Positions 16,642-26,128 are shown, numbered from the stretch's first letter. The stretch: 64,000 bases of DNA from Leptonema illini DSM 21528 (GCF_000243335.1 NZ_JH597773.1:320365-384364); one strand, 5' to 3'. The notes: generated from the letters alone by a model not told the origin. Program-made: numbers and translations.

Positions 16642-17094
16642 TCAATCATCTTTTGCAAGCAGGGTGCGAATGGCCTGAGCCATCAGGCGGGGCTCGTTTT
16701 TAATCTTGACTTTATCGACAAGAATATGGTCGCCGAAGTGTTTCGAATTGCCGTCCGCCGCGGCGGCAAGGGCATCGGCCGCCTGTCTGTCTGCCTCAGA
16801 ATCCGTTTCGGCCGCATAGTCGTTCAGCTCATCCTCTGAGAAATCAGACGCAGAACTTCGAGAACCGCTCAATGAAAAACCGGCCATTCCCTCGAATATT
16901 TCAAAGAATTCAGGGACTTTTGCCTTGAGCACCGCATACACTACGGCGCCAAGAACGCCCGAAAGCAGGGTACAGAACAGCACGACAGAGAGGTTATGCT
17001 CCCATCGGTTTCCCGACAGAAGGGCAAAGACGGCCGAAACAAGCAGGCCGGGAAAGGCAAATGCGATCGCAAATTTTGCCGGCAGGGGAATCAT
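16642..17094 (-). CDS. Membrane protein of unknown function in the flhF-flhG-whiG operon
   Basis: 150 residues with two hydrophobic segments (about 8-27 and 35-56, the second [22 protein letters not shown]), then a short helix, an acidic Ser/Asp/Ala-rich linker, and a basic C-terminal helix [32 protein letters not shown]. Its start overlaps the flhG stop by one base, and its stop is close to or within the start region of whiG. This tight position argues for a flagellar role, possibly linking FlhG to the membrane or to the sigma factor. I do not recognise a named family. Confidence 0.65.
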   Translation of the reverse strand: MIPLPAKFAIAFAFPGLLVSAVFALLSGNRWEHNLSVVLFCTLLSGVLGAVVYAVLKAKVPEFFEIFEGMAGFSLSGSRSSASDFSEDELNDYAAETDSEADRQAADALAAAADGNSKHFGDHILVDKVKIKNEPRLMAQAIRTLLAKDD

Positions 17095-18071
17095 CAGCCC
17101 GAAGTCTCTTTCTTCGTTTCACCGCCGAAAAAGTGAGCCAGCTTCGTGAAGAAGTTGCCGATGCCTGCATTCTCAGCATCGTCGGTATCGACGTTGAGAA
17201 GACGCATTGCGATGTGCTGCACGCAGGCCGAGCTTTTTGAGCCCGGATAAACGACGACGTAAGGCCTTTGATTACGAATGCTCTTTTGAACGATCTCTTC
17301 TTCAAAGATAAATCCAAGGCTCTCTACTTCGGCCTTCAGGAATTGCGAAGAGATGCTGATCAATCGGTCGGCCACTCGTTTCGCTTCAACGGCCGAATCC
17401 ACCCGATTCACAAGAAGCTTGATACGTTTATCCTGCCGGTTCACGACGATGCTTTTGATCATGCCGTAGGCGTCGGTAATGGATGTCGGCTCGGGCGTCG
17501 TGACGATGAGCACCTCGTCGGCCGGCTTGACAAGGCCGACGACGTTAGCGCCCACTCCGGCACCTGTATCAATGATCAGGATGTCATAGCCTTTCAGCTC
17601 TTCAAGGCCGCGCAGAAAATTCTCGCGCTGCTCATCGTTGAGGTTTGCGAGCTGGGTGATGCCGCTTGCTCCGGCCAGCAGATCAATGCCGTAGTTTGTG
17701 CGCAGGATGACGTCCTGAATGCGCTTTTTACCTTTAATGACTTCGTAGATATTGTGCTCGGGAATGATACCCAGGAGAACGTTGACATTGGCGAGGCCGA
17801 GATCCCCGTCCATGAGCAAAACCTTTTTGCCCATACGCGCCATGCTGATGGCAAGGTTGACCGAAACCGTCGTCTTGCCCACCCCGCCCTTTCCCGACGT
17901 GATGGCGATGACGCGAGTTTCGTCTCTGGGAGCTGCCTGGATTTCGCGGCCTGTTGTTGTTTCGGTGCTTTCGGAAAGATCCATCGTTTGTTCCATGAGA
18001 AGGGAACTACTCTGTAAAAGACGACCGGCATTCGCAAGACGTAATCCCGCTGCCTGTTCCAGATAGTACAT
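17094..18071 (-). CDS. flhG: FlhG/YlxH MinD-like ATPase
   Basis: 325 residues. The first ten, MYYLEQAAGLR, carry the DQAxxLR-type motif with which FlhG activates FlhF. A deviant Walker A (ITSGKGGVGKTTVSVNLA) is followed by LLMDGDLGLANVNVLLG and YDILIIDTGAGVGANVVGLVKPADEVLIVTTPEPTSITDAYGMIK, typical of MinD/FlhG. The amphipathic C-terminal helix (AGIGNFFTKLAHFF) should bind membrane. FlhG sets flagellar number and place with FlhF. The gene lies 23 bases after flhF. In spirochaetes the pair governs periplasmic flagella at the cell ends. Confidence 0.92.
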   Translation of the reverse strand: MYYLEQAAGLRLANAGRLLQSSSLLMEQTMDLSESTETTTGREIQAAPRDETRVIAITSGKGGVGKTTVSVNLAISMARMGKKVLLMDGDLGLANVNVLLGIIPEHNIYEVIKGKKRIQDVILRTNYGIDLLAGASGITQLANLNDEQRENFLRGLEELKGYDILIIDTGAGVGANVVGLVKPADEVLIVTTPEPTSITDAYGMIKSIVVNRQDKRIKLLVNRVDSAVEAKRVADRLISISSQFLKAEVESLGFIFEEEIVQKSIRNQRPYVVVYPGSKSSACVQHIAMRLLNVDTDDAENAGIGNFFTKLAHFFGGETKKETSG

Positions 18072-18094
18072 AAGCCCCTCTCAGCTAAAATAAT

Positions 18095-19618
18095 TCAACT
18101 GTTCAATCCGAGCACCATCCTCGCCAGATCTTCCGGCCCCGCATTCATGAGCGGGCTTGAAACCTCCGGACTGTTATTCAGAAACGAGAAAGGTCTCTTC
18201 CATTTATCGGCAACTTCAATGAAATTAGCGAGAAAATCCGCTTCGTCGAGTCGTGTGAGAAGGATTTTTTCGAATCCCGTGGGCTCAAAGAATTCCAGAT
18301 ATTTTTCGGTCAGCGACGGCGAGATGGACACGGGAAGCACAAGATGCACTTCAACGGAGTCCTTCACACATTCGATAAAGCGCACAAGCTCATCCCGCCG
18401 ATCGGCATTACGAAGGCCCATGCCCGACGTATCGACAAAGATGAGCTGCGAGCCATCGCGATCCAGATACTCTCGAAAATCCGACTCGAAAAGCGGCGAA
18501 AAGAACGGAACTTGCAGAACGGCGGCGTAGGTTTTCAGCTGCTCGGTGGCGGCCACACGATGCAGGTCAAGGCTGTACAGACTGATAGCGGGCGCTTCTT
18601 CGAGCTGGTAGCGATAGGCAAGCTTGGCAAGGCTCGTCGTCTTGCCCGAGCCGTTCGGACCGACAAAAAAGACGATCTTTCGCTCGCCATGCTCCCGCTC
18701 GATGACGGGCGTCACGCGGATCATATCTTTCATCTTCTCGATGGATCGGCTGCGCACACGGTTTGGATGCAGTCGGTCTTCCTCTGAAAGGGAACGCTCC
18801 AGGCGCTGTAAAAACCGATCCACAAAGGCAACGGAGCCCTGATTCTCGATCAGGCGATCCCGAATGCGCGCCAGCGGATTGCGGTCCTGATGCCGCTCCC
18901 CGCCGGTCGGGCGTACAGCAATCGGCTCAGGTTCCTCTTCTGCATCGACGCGAAACAACGCCTCAAGCTCTTCTCTGGTAGGCGCTTCCATCACGTCATT
19001 CAGGGGAGCTCGAGCCGGACGCACCGGCGAAGTCAGGATCGGCGAAACAGTATCGGCAGGGGCGACAGGAGTCTCCTTTACAGGCTCTTGATACGGATCT
19101 CTGGAAGGCCTGGTTTCAACGGTACGCGTCTTCAGCGCCTTTAAGGAATCAATCAGCGCATCGAGGTCATTCAGATTCGTCTCCATTGTCGAACCAGACG
19201 TCGAACCAGACGTCGAACCAGTCCCTGATGCAGATGAGGATAAAATGTCCCGACGCGCCTCTCGACTCTTTGTCGCCTCGGGCTCACTCCGTGCCGCAGC
19301 CACAACAGTACTCGGCCTGACGGCACCTGCCTGAACGCCCGATCCCCCCTCGCCTCGTCGCTCGGACAATGTCGGCAAGGAGCGCTCAAGGACGGTGCGG
19401 CCTGCCGGGCGTTGCGGCTTTGCTTTGCCATACGGAGCATCGCCCTCGCTCACCATGTATTCGATTTCATACTGTTTTTTCGCCAGCAGGTCTGATCCGA
19501 ACAGGCCGCCCTGTTTGATCTCACGAGTCTGGATAATGTAGACCGATTGACCGTACTGGCTGCGTAGCTGCATCATCATCTCGGCGATGCTGCTTCCTCT
19601 GATTTTATCGTATTTCAT
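18095..19618 (-). CDS. flhF: Flagellar SRP-like GTPase FlhF
   Basis: 507 residues. The N-terminal B domain opens MKYDKIRGSSIAEMMMQLRSQYGQSVYIIQTREIKQGGLFG, typical of FlhF. A variable Pro/Ser/Thr-rich linker of about 200 residues follows, including repeated GSTSGST. The NG GTPase domain has the G1 loop FFVGPNGSGKTTSLAKLAYRY, FVDTSGMGLRNADRR as G3, and LTRLDEADFLANF as the G4 region. FlhF recruits early flagellar parts to the pole. It is the first gene of flhF-flhG-(membrane protein)-whiG; flhA and flhB, usual upstream partners, are absent here. Confidence 0.92.
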   Translation of the reverse strand: MKYDKIRGSSIAEMMMQLRSQYGQSVYIIQTREIKQGGLFGSDLLAKKQYEIEYMVSEGDAPYGKAKPQRPAGRTVLERSLPTLSERRGEGGSGVQAGAVRPSTVVAAARSEPEATKSREARRDILSSSASGTGSTSGSTSGSTMETNLNDLDALIDSLKALKTRTVETRPSRDPYQEPVKETPVAPADTVSPILTSPVRPARAPLNDVMEAPTREELEALFRVDAEEEPEPIAVRPTGGERHQDRNPLARIRDRLIENQGSVAFVDRFLQRLERSLSEEDRLHPNRVRSRSIEKMKDMIRVTPVIEREHGERKIVFFVGPNGSGKTTSLAKLAYRYQLEEAPAISLYSLDLHRVAATEQLKTYAAVLQVPFFSPLFESDFREYLDRDGSQLIFVDTSGMGLRNADRRDELVRFIECVKDSVEVHLVLPVSISPSLTEKYLEFFEPTGFEKILLTRLDEADFLANFIEVADKWKRPFSFLNNSPEVSSPLMNAGPEDLARMVLGLNS

Positions 19619-19798
19619 AAGTATATGCCGTAATGCGAAATTGTGCAGATTATGTCACATAGTGCCCTTTCCCTGGCAATCGTTTTTCTGAATCAGCACA
19701 TTTTTATGGAAAATAGAGGAGGCTTCTGTACCGGAGCGGAAGCATCGAAACGCTAAATTTTTGCTTGCATACTCAGGCGACATAATAAGTCTAATCGC

Positions 19799-20425
19799 AT
19801 GATACGCATGACCCGCTTTACTACTTACCTGCTGAGCCTCACTACCGCCTTCCTGCTCCTTGCCTGCAAGTCTGAAGGCAAGGGACCTGTCGAACGTATC
19901 GCCCTGAAAGAGCTTCCCTTTGAAGCCGATAGAGTCACGACTGAATCCTTTTTCCAGAAAAGCGGATGGCAGAAGCTCGAACAGTCCGATGATCGGATCG
20001 TCTTCTTTTTCCCGGCCGCCGTTCCCGAAGAGCTGCGTAAACTGCCGGTGATGGGAGAAGAAGGCCCGGCTCCGGAACCTTACACTCTCCAGGTTTTTTT
20101 TAATCCCGAAGGCAAAGCTGCCATCATGATCCTGCACCGCTTCGATACTTCGGATCGGATGGAATCGTTTTTCAAGGCCATCAGCGAGGACTACGGATTG
20201 AGCGGACTCAAGTTTTCTGAGGTAAGCGAAACAAGCGGCCTGGGGAATCAACTTATCGAGTCGCGAGGCGTACTCGATACGGGCGATACACTCTTTCTCG
20301 TTCTGCGCTCAAAGGTTCTGCCAGTCGAAGAAAAGCTGAAAAACGGCATGAACGACGAAATCGAGATTCGCATCTTCCCGAAGAAGCTCAACGAAGGTAT
20401 TACGGCCGACGCCCTGCTCGATTGA
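19799..20425 (+). CDS. Lipoprotein of unknown function
   Basis: 208 residues with signal peptide and lipobox LLAC (TTYLLSLTTAFLLLACKSEG). The mature part alternates strands and helices: FEADRVTTESFFQKSGWQKLEQSDDRIVFFFPAAVPEELRK, then PYTLQVFFNPEGKAAIMILHRFDTSDRMESFFKAISEDYG. There is no family I know. It is divergent from flhF. TAATAA at 19784-19789, 17 bases after TTTGCT, could be a promoter, which would give a nearly leaderless message; there is no clear ribosome site, and the second ATG (19808) may be the true start. Confidence 0.6.
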   Translation: MIRMTRFTTYLLSLTTAFLLLACKSEGKGPVERIALKELPFEADRVTTESFFQKSGWQKLEQSDDRIVFFFPAAVPEELRKLPVMGEEGPAPEPYTLQVFFNPEGKAAIMILHRFDTSDRMESFFKAISEDYGLSGLKFSEVSETSGLGNQLIESRGVLDTGDTLFLVLRSKVLPVEEKLKNGMNDEIEIRIFPKKLNEGITADALLD

Positions 20426-20478
20426 TCTCGATTTTTGCTTTACGAACGGCCTTTTCTCTGATAGAATTCAGCCCTGTT

Positions 20479-20497
20479 GCTCATCTCGCCGATGAGC
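20479..20497 (+). other. Small hairpin in the leader of the aldolase gene
   Basis: GCTCATC at 20479-20485 pairs with GATGAGC at 20491-20497 over a five-base loop, about 95 bases before the aldolase start. It may end the preceding lipoprotein transcript or lie in the aldolase leader. Confidence 0.35.
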
Positions 20498-20592
20498 CGC
20501 CTGGCGTTTTTGCGCCTCTTCAAAGCGCGGGGACGTCACAGAAGCCCATGCATGAGTATCGAACTGCATAACTGAAATACAAGGAGAATTCC

Positions 20593-21645
20593 ATGGATAC
20601 ATCAAAGATCAGAGAACTGCTTGGCTCCGATGCCGACGACCTTCTGAACCATAAAGCTAAAGTGAATAAGGAGATGCTGCATCTTCCTTCGCCCGATTTT
20701 CTGGATCGGGTATGGGCCTATTCAGATCGCAATCCGCAAACGCTGCGCTCGCTGGCCGCCATTCACAACAACGGACGCCTGGCCGGCACCGGGTACGTCT
20801 CTATTCTGCCCGTTGACCAGGGTATCGAACATTCCGGCGGCGCTTCTTTCGCTCCGAACCCGATCTATTTCGATCCCGAGAACATCGTAAAGCTCGCCAT
20901 CGAAGGCGGATGTAACGCCGTGGCCTCAACGTTCGGCGTTCTTGGCAGTGTAGCTCGCAAATACGCGCATAAGATTCCCTTTATCGTCAAGATCAATCAC
21001 AACAACTTCATCACCTATCCGAGTAAATATGACCAGATTCTTTTTGCTCAGGTAGAAGAGTCCTGGAATCTCGGCGCCGTCGCCGTCGGTGCAACCATCT
21101 ACTTCGGTTCCGAAGAGGCCGACCGTCAGATTCAGGAAATCAGCGAGGCCTTCGCAAGGGCCCACGAGCTCGGCATGGCGACGATCCTCTGGTGCTATCT
21201 GCGCAACAACGCCTTCAAGGCCGATAAAGACTATCACACAAGCGCCGACCTGACAGGACAGGCGAATCATCTTGGCGTAACGATCGAGGCCGACATCATC
21301 AAACAGAAGCTACCGACGAATAACGGCGGATACAAGGCCATCAAGTTCGGTAAGACGCATGATAAGGTTTATACAGACCTTTCAAGCGATCATCCGATCG
21401 ACCTCTGCCGCTATCAGGTGCTGAATAACTATGCCGGTCGCGCCGGACTCATCAATTCAGGGGGCGAATCGAAAGGAGCCGGCGACCTTGCCGAGGCCGT
21501 CCGCACCGCCGTAATCAACAAACGTGCCGGCGGTATGGGTCTGATCTCGGGCCGTAAGGCCTTCCAGCGTCCGATGAATGAAGGCGCAGCACTGCTTCAG
21601 GCCATTCAGGACGTGTATCTGAATAAAGACATCACGATTGCCTGA
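20593..21645 (+). CDS. fbaB: Class I fructose-bisphosphate aldolase (DhnA type)
   Basis: 350 residues beginning at an ATG with AAGGAG seven bases upstream. [51 protein letters not shown] is the hallmark opening of the archaeal-type class I aldolase, and [35 protein letters not shown] and [12 protein letters not shown] follow in family order. It splits fructose 1,6-bisphosphate through a Schiff base lysine in glycolysis and gluconeogenesis. The gene stands alone and is followed by a long hairpin. Confidence 0.94.
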   Translation: MDTSKIRELLGSDADDLLNHKAKVNKEMLHLPSPDFLDRVWAYSDRNPQTLRSLAAIHNNGRLAGTGYVSILPVDQGIEHSGGASFAPNPIYFDPENIVKLAIEGGCNAVASTFGVLGSVARKYAHKIPFIVKINHNNFITYPSKYDQILFAQVEESWNLGAVAVGATIYFGSEEADRQIQEISEAFARAHELGMATILWCYLRNNAFKADKDYHTSADLTGQANHLGVTIEADIIKQKLPTNNGGYKAIKFGKTHDKVYTDLSSDHPIDLCRYQVLNNYAGRAGLINSGGESKGAGDLAEAVRTAVINKRAGGMGLISGRKAFQRPMNEGAALLQAIQDVYLNKDITIA

Positions 21646-21652
21646 TTCAAGC

Positions 21653-21687
21653 CTCATAGATCGATTTCTGCGAAATCGATCTATGAG
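21653..21687. terminator. Perfect 16-bp stem-loop between aldolase and HAD genes
   Basis: Bases 21653-21668 pair without mismatch with 21672-21687 over a TGC loop. A second, smaller stem (AAGCCG at 21688-21693 with CGGCTT at 21703-21708) follows. The position between two convergent genes suggests a two-way terminator, though no T-run is present. Confidence 0.65.
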
Positions 21688-21708
21688 AAGCCGCTATTGA
21701 GACGGCTT

Positions 21709-22350
21709 TCAAAGCAAGCCGTGTTCGCGCAGAGCCTCTTCGATGATCTGTGCGGCACGGTCCTTCTTTATTAGAACCGTATGCCAGCCAAGTGTCGCCG
21801 GTTCGATTAAGTTTTCTTCTCTATCATCAAAGAAGATGATCTCGCTCTGATGGTTTACTCGCCGCTCTATCAGGGCTTCGTGCGCCGTCTGAAAGAAGGC
21901 CAATTCGGGCTTGCGGTGGCCGATCTCACACGAAAAGAAAAAATAATCAAAGAACTGCGGTAAATCTCGACGCTTCTGGAAGATATCACGATACCAGAGC
22001 GAATAATTCGAGGCCAGCCCCATCGGTTGCCGGATGCGACGCAACAACTCGGGAATACCAGGCAGCCAGCTCACCTCTTTCATCATCTCTTTTTTCAGCC
22101 TCTGCGGAGTCGGTAGCCCCGCTATGTCGGCATCGGGCTGAAAGAATTCGCGATAATAGCGGGCCTCACCGATCAATCCTGCCTCGAAATCGAGAAAGGC
22201 CTGTGCATTGCGCAGACGGGCCCATCTACGCAGCTGAGCATCGTCCATCAGCCTGTGCACGGCGCGAAAAAAGGGATCATCGAGCAGCGTGTCCATCATG
22301 TCAAAGAGTAGAAGCACAGGTCTGTGTAGTAGACGTGGAGCTGCAGGCAA
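21709..22350 (-). CDS. HAD-superfamily hydrolase
   Basis: 213 residues with the HAD subfamily IA layout. Motif I is FDMMDTLL, where the nucleophile Asp is kept but the usual DxD is DxxD, a form I recall from a plant/cyanobacterial HAD subfamily with FDVMDT. Motif II is LASNYS, motif III is CEIGHRKPELAFFQTAHEAL, and motif IV is EIIFFDDREENLIEPATLGWHTVLI. It is probably a small phosphatase; the substrate cannot be read from sequence. It diverges from waaA at its 5' end and ends close to a strong hairpin. Confidence 0.8.
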   Translation of the reverse strand: MPAAPRLLHRPVLLLFDMMDTLLDDPFFRAVHRLMDDAQLRRWARLRNAQAFLDFEAGLIGEARYYREFFQPDADIAGLPTPQRLKKEMMKEVSWLPGIPELLRRIRQPMGLASNYSLWYRDIFQKRRDLPQFFDYFFFSCEIGHRKPELAFFQTAHEALIERRVNHQSEIIFFDDREENLIEPATLGWHTVLIKKDRAAQIIEEALREHGLL

Positions 22351-22393
22351 TCGATTTGCTTTTCATGCTGCGCTCGCAAAAAAAAACGGAACG

Positions 22394-23629
22394 ATGCGCC
22401 TGCTCTACTCCCTTCTGCTCATATTCCTTCTGCCCGCATACGGTCTTGCTCGCATCTTTTCGAAGCAGGCCCGTCTGTTTGCAAAGACAAGGAGCGAGGG
22501 AAAGCATGTCATCCGTAAAGCGCTTCTTTATGACGGGCCGCTTTTCTGGCTGCATGGCTCTTCTGCCGGAGAGCTCGATCAGGCGCTTGCTATCGCCCGC
22601 GAGATACGGCGGCGCAAGATGGAAGGGAAGATTCTGATTACGGTATTCAGCCTGAGCGTTAAACGCCTGCCTGCCGCCGACGCCGATTTTACCGCCTATC
22701 TGCCGATCGACTTTCCCTGGGCGTGGCGAATGATCCAGACCCGAAAGAATGCGCTGACGTTTATTACGTTTACGTGGGATGTTTATCCGAACCTGTTACG
22801 CAGGATTCGCAAAGCCGGAGGTTCGGCTTATCTGTGCTCGGCGGCGCTGCCTGCAAATTCCTGGCGAATCAAGCACAGCCGCTGGCTGCGTCCGGTTTAT
22901 GCCGATTTTAACGGCATCGGTGCCGTTGACGAAGCGAATCGAACCCGATTCTTACAACTGCTTCCCGACGAGAGCCGCGTGGCCGTTACCGGAGATACGC
23001 GTTACGATACGATCTTTTACAAGCTCGAACATGCGCCTCTTGCTCCGGACGATGCGTCAAGGTTAACATCGGCGCAGCCGCTTCTCATTCTGGCATCCAC
23101 ATATGAGGCATGCGACGAACGGCTGCTACCGCATACGAAGCAGTGGCTTGACAATCACCCCGACCTCGACCTGTGGCTCTTCCCTCATCATGTAGACGAG
23201 CATCGCCTTGCTGAATGCGAACGCTCGCTAAAGCGACTGCAGATCGACTTCAAGAGATATAGCGAAGGACCGGCGCGCGTCGTTCTTGTCGACCGACTCG
23301 GTCTGCTTGCCAGGGCGTATGAGAAAGCCCGCTATTGTTACGTCGGAGGAGCCTTTCATCATCGCGTGCATAACACGGCCGAGCCTGCCGCCCTGGGTGT
23401 TCCCGTGCTCACCGGTCCGCAGATCGAAACGAGTCCGATCGCCCTGCAACTCGAATCTGAGGGAACACTCTTTCGCCGCGACTCTGGAGCCGAAATATTC
23501 GCGACACTCGACGATCTTGAAAAAGACGAAAAACGGCGGCTTCTGCTTTCACAGAAGAGCCGCCGTTATATGCTCTCGCAGAGAGGAGCGTCCGAAGTTT
23601 TCCTCGACGCCTTTCGCGTTGGTCAATGA
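22394..23629 (+). CDS. waaA: 3-deoxy-D-manno-octulosonic acid (Kdo) transferase
   Basis: I take the ATG at 22394 (411 residues, MRLLYSLLLIFLLPAYG) since the membrane anchor of WaaA begins here; the frame is open 35 codons further upstream inside the divergent HAD gene. FWLHGSSAGELDQALAIAREI includes the catalytic Glu region of the GT30 family. TWDVYPNLLRRIRKAGGSAYL, VAVTGDTRYDTIF and CYVGGAFHHRVHNTAEPAALGVPVLTGP follow in family order. It adds Kdo to lipid A at the inner membrane, so the organism makes LPS. The number of Kdo units added cannot be told. Confidence 0.9.
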   Translation: MRLLYSLLLIFLLPAYGLARIFSKQARLFAKTRSEGKHVIRKALLYDGPLFWLHGSSAGELDQALAIAREIRRRKMEGKILITVFSLSVKRLPAADADFTAYLPIDFPWAWRMIQTRKNALTFITFTWDVYPNLLRRIRKAGGSAYLCSAALPANSWRIKHSRWLRPVYADFNGIGAVDEANRTRFLQLLPDESRVAVTGDTRYDTIFYKLEHAPLAPDDASRLTSAQPLLILASTYEACDERLLPHTKQWLDNHPDLDLWLFPHHVDEHRLAECERSLKRLQIDFKRYSEGPARVVLVDRLGLLARAYEKARYCYVGGAFHHRVHNTAEPAALGVPVLTGPQIETSPIALQLESEGTLFRRDSGAEIFATLDDLEKDEKRRLLLSQKSRRYMLSQRGASEVFLDAFRVGQ

Positions 23630-23674
23630 TTCAACGCATACTCCGAAGTCCGATGAAGACTCGAAGCCATGAGA

Positions 23675-24211
23675 TCAGTTCACGATGAACTCGCTGAAAT
23701 AGACCTCTTCCACCTTGCCCTCTGAAAGCACATGGTTGATCGAGGCCTTGATCTCTTCGCGCAACTCCAGCTGTCCCTGAATCGTCGTAAGCTCGTCGCG
23801 CGACTTGCCCGCCAGGATCAGGTTGATGATGTTCCGAAGCTGAGGCATGCGCTGCGCCAGCTCCGCAGAGAGCGCTTTATTTCCCATCTCAAAGCCAAGC
23901 GACAGCTTCAACTTGATGAAGTGCGATTCGCCGCGGTCATTTGTATTCACGCGAAAGTCTTCTGAGAAGTTGAAGCTTTCCAGCGGCGGAGGCGGCTTGA
24001 CGACGGCAATCGACGCCACCTCTTTATACTGCTGCGCCGAGGCGAACCGCGCAACATAATAGGCGATCACCGACATGACGATCACCCCCACGGCGCCCAG
24101 GGCGACATAGATCAGGATTTTTACGACGCGATTCAGGCCTGTGGCCGCCGAAGGTTGGTACCCCCCGCCGTCTTCCTGCCCTTCGTCCAGATCATCATCT
24201 GCTACTGCCAT
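23675..24211 (-). CDS. fliL: Flagellar basal body protein FliL
   Basis: 178 residues: an acidic cytoplasmic N-terminus, one membrane segment (VVKILIYVALGAVGVIVMSVIAYYVA), a Pro-rich linker (VVKPPPPLESFNF) and the FliL periplasmic domain ending REEIKASINHVLSEGKVEEVYFSEFIVN, a near-invariant end of the family. FliL sits around the stator and in spirochaetes helps periplasmic flagella turn correctly. It is the last gene of flbD-motA-motB-fliL; fliM, often next, is not here because waaA is convergent. Confidence 0.93.
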   Translation of the reverse strand: MAVADDDLDEGQEDGGGYQPSAATGLNRVVKILIYVALGAVGVIVMSVIAYYVARFASAQQYKEVASIAVVKPPPPLESFNFSEDFRVNTNDRGESHFIKLKLSLGFEMGNKALSAELAQRMPQLRNIINLILAGKSRDELTTIQGQLELREEIKASINHVLSEGKVEEVYFSEFIVN

Positions 24212-24284
24212 CTCTTACTCCCACAGATCCGGCTTCGTGCCGGACTCACATCTTTCTCGATGAGGCTTGAAGCCCGATACTCTA

Positions 24285-25109
24285 TCATCGATCAGGTATT
24301 AAATATTCTGCACCAGGAATTCTTGTGCCCGGCAGGCCCTCTGAAGCCTCCGATCGGCTGCGATCGGGCTCTTTTTCGGGCAGGATCACGATATCGATGC
24401 GGCGGTTATGCGCCTTCGCTTCGGGCGTGCCATCCTCTCCCTCGTTTCTAAGGGGACGGTACGAGCCATACGACATGCCCTGAAGCAGATGCGGCTTCAC
24501 GCCCTTTGCCTGCATGAACACGATACTGTTGATCGCCCTTGCTCCGGCAAGATCCCAGACGTTTGCGTAGTCGCGCTCCTCGTCGCTGGCGGCGCGCAGT
24601 CGTGCTTCATCAGCCGACGCATGCCCTTCGACGCGGGCGTAACGATTGAGCGAATCAATCAGCCCCGCCGCCTTCGCCAGGGCGTCTTCCATGGCCGGAG
24701 TCGGCAGGGCGCTACCCGGCTCGAAATAATCGGCCCCGACCAGTGATATGATAATACCGCGTTCATCTTCGTCAATGCGCACCTTACGTGCCTCGATCTC
24801 GGGCTTGAAGATGCTTTTCGCCTGCGCCTTCGCGCTGGAAAGCGAACGACCGGCAGTCTGCGAAGGCAGGCTTTCAAGATTCATACCCATCTCTTCAAGA
24901 CGACCCTTCGACAGAGTCTGGCCTCCTTCAAACATGCCGAGGCTGTTTGAAAAGGCCGAGAGAATCAGCTGAATCTCCTGCGGTGTAGCCTTACCGATAC
25001 TGAAAAGCATCACAAAGAAGGTAAGAAGCAGGGTAACCATGTCGCCGTAGGTGGTAAGCCAGACCGGTACCTCTTCGCATGTCGGACATTCCTGTTTTTT
25101 TGAGGCCAT
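24285..25109 (-). CDS. motB: Flagellar motor stator protein MotB
   Basis: 274 residues. The single membrane helix is TTYGDMVTLLLTFFVMLFSIGK, with the proton-carrying Asp23, preceded by CPTCEEVPVWL. The periplasmic OmpA-like domain has YARVEGHASADEA...NVWDLAGARAINSIVFMQAKGVKPHLLQGMSYGSYRPL and NRRIDIVIL, which anchor it to peptidoglycan. It pairs with MotA to form the stator. Its start lies two bases after the motA stop. The C-terminal tail after NRRIDIVIL is long and low in complexity. Confidence 0.95.
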   Translation of the reverse strand: MASKKQECPTCEEVPVWLTTYGDMVTLLLTFFVMLFSIGKATPQEIQLILSAFSNSLGMFEGGQTLSKGRLEEMGMNLESLPSQTAGRSLSSAKAQAKSIFKPEIEARKVRIDEDERGIIISLVGADYFEPGSALPTPAMEDALAKAAGLIDSLNRYARVEGHASADEARLRAASDEERDYANVWDLAGARAINSIVFMQAKGVKPHLLQGMSYGSYRPLRNEGEDGTPEAKAHNRRIDIVILPEKEPDRSRSEASEGLPGTRIPGAEYLIPDR

Positions 25110-25111
25110 TC

Positions 25112-25900
25112 TCAGCCTCCGCCAACGGCTTCATCAAGAGCTGCTCGGTCGGACGGCGGTAAGAACGAGGCAAGCTTGTCTTTTACGATACGGGGGTTGT
25201 CGCCCGACTGAATACTTAAGATGCCCTCGATCATAACGGCCTTCTCAAGCATCTCATCCTGGTCCCGGCGCAGCAGCTTATCTTTGATCGGCATGGCGAT
25301 CAGGTTCGATCCGAACGAACCATAGAGCGTAGTAATAAGGGCGGCGGCCATACCGGCACCAATCGCCGACGTATCGCCTGTTCCGAGGTTTTTAAGCATC
25401 TGAATCAGACCGATCAGAGTCCCGAGCATTCCGAAGGCGGGCAGATAGACGCCCATCAATCCGAAGAACTTCGCGTTCGCTTCGTGGCGGGCGTGAATAT
25501 TCGACATATCGGTTTCAAGGATATTGCGAACAAGCTCGGGGTCCGTGCCGTCAACGACAAGCTGAAGACCCTTTTTTAGAAAGGGCTCGTCTACGTTTGC
25601 AAGATCATCTTCAAGAGAAAGAAGGCCTTCGCGGCGAGCCCGTTCCGAATAGTTTACAAGGCGGGTGATCATCTGTGCGATATTCGCTTTTTTCTCGAAG
25701 ATGGCAAAGCGTGCGTATTTGGGGATTGTCGTGAGTAAATAGAGCGGGTTACCCATCACCGTGGCAGAAAGTCCACCGCCGAAAGTAATGAGAACGGACG
25801 GAATGTCGATGAGGTCTCCGGCAGAAAGACCGGCCACCAGAGATCCGAAGATAACGAGCCCTACGCCGAGCAAAAAGCCCAATATTGTTGCGATATCCAT
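25112..25900 (-). CDS. motA: Flagellar motor stator protein MotA
   Basis: 262 residues with four membrane segments: DIATILGFLLGVGLVIFGSL and IDIPSVLITFGGGLSATVMG at the start, then a large cytoplasmic loop with charged residues, then FFGLMGVYLPAFGMLGTLIGLIQML and GAGMAAALITTLYGSFGSNLIAMPI. The conserved LGTLIGLIQM and AAALITTLYG blocks are diagnostic. MotA and MotB form the ion channel that drives rotation. It follows flbD by six bases. Confidence 0.96.
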   Translation of the reverse strand: MDIATILGFLLGVGLVIFGSLVAGLSAGDLIDIPSVLITFGGGLSATVMGNPLYLLTTIPKYARFAIFEKKANIAQMITRLVNYSERARREGLLSLEDDLANVDEPFLKKGLQLVVDGTDPELVRNILETDMSNIHARHEANAKFFGLMGVYLPAFGMLGTLIGLIQMLKNLGTGDTSAIGAGMAAALITTLYGSFGSNLIAMPIKDKLLRRDQDEMLEKAVMIEGILSIQSGDNPRIVKDKLASFLPPSDRAALDEAVGGG

Positions 25901-25906
25901 ACCGGT

Positions 25907-26128
25907 TTACCCTTCTGTCTTCTCTTCGGCTGAACGGCGCAGAAGATCTCGAAAAATTTTGCTCTCAAAATCGATGATCTTCTGCGAGATTTCGTTCGGT
26001 TTTTCCAGAACGATATAGCGGCGATCGTTATGAAGCGTGATCACCGTATCGGGATTCGCCTCCACAACCTCAATCTGTCTGTGATTCAGGAAAAAGGCCT
26101 GGCCGTTCAATCGGTGTAACTCGATCAT
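25907..26128 (-). CDS. flbD: FlbD family flagellar protein
   Basis: 73 residues, IELHRLNGQAFFLNHRQIEVVEANPDTVITLHNDRRYIVLEKPNEISQKIIDFESKIFRDLL. The opening I-x-L-x-R-L-N-G and IExxPDTVITLxxxxxYxVxE are the FlbD/SwrD signature. SwrD raises stator function in Bacillus, which fits its place directly before motA. It is the first gene of the motor operon; the promoter should lie in the 179 bases up to 26307. Confidence 0.93.
   Translation of the reverse strand: MIELHRLNGQAFFLNHRQIEVVEANPDTVITLHNDRRYIVLEKPNEISQKIIDFESKIFRDLLRRSAEEKTEG

Noticed and set aside
19640-19665. CRP-like site in the flhF leader
   Set aside because: TGTGA is present on the minus strand, but the second half is TGCACA at the wrong spacing.
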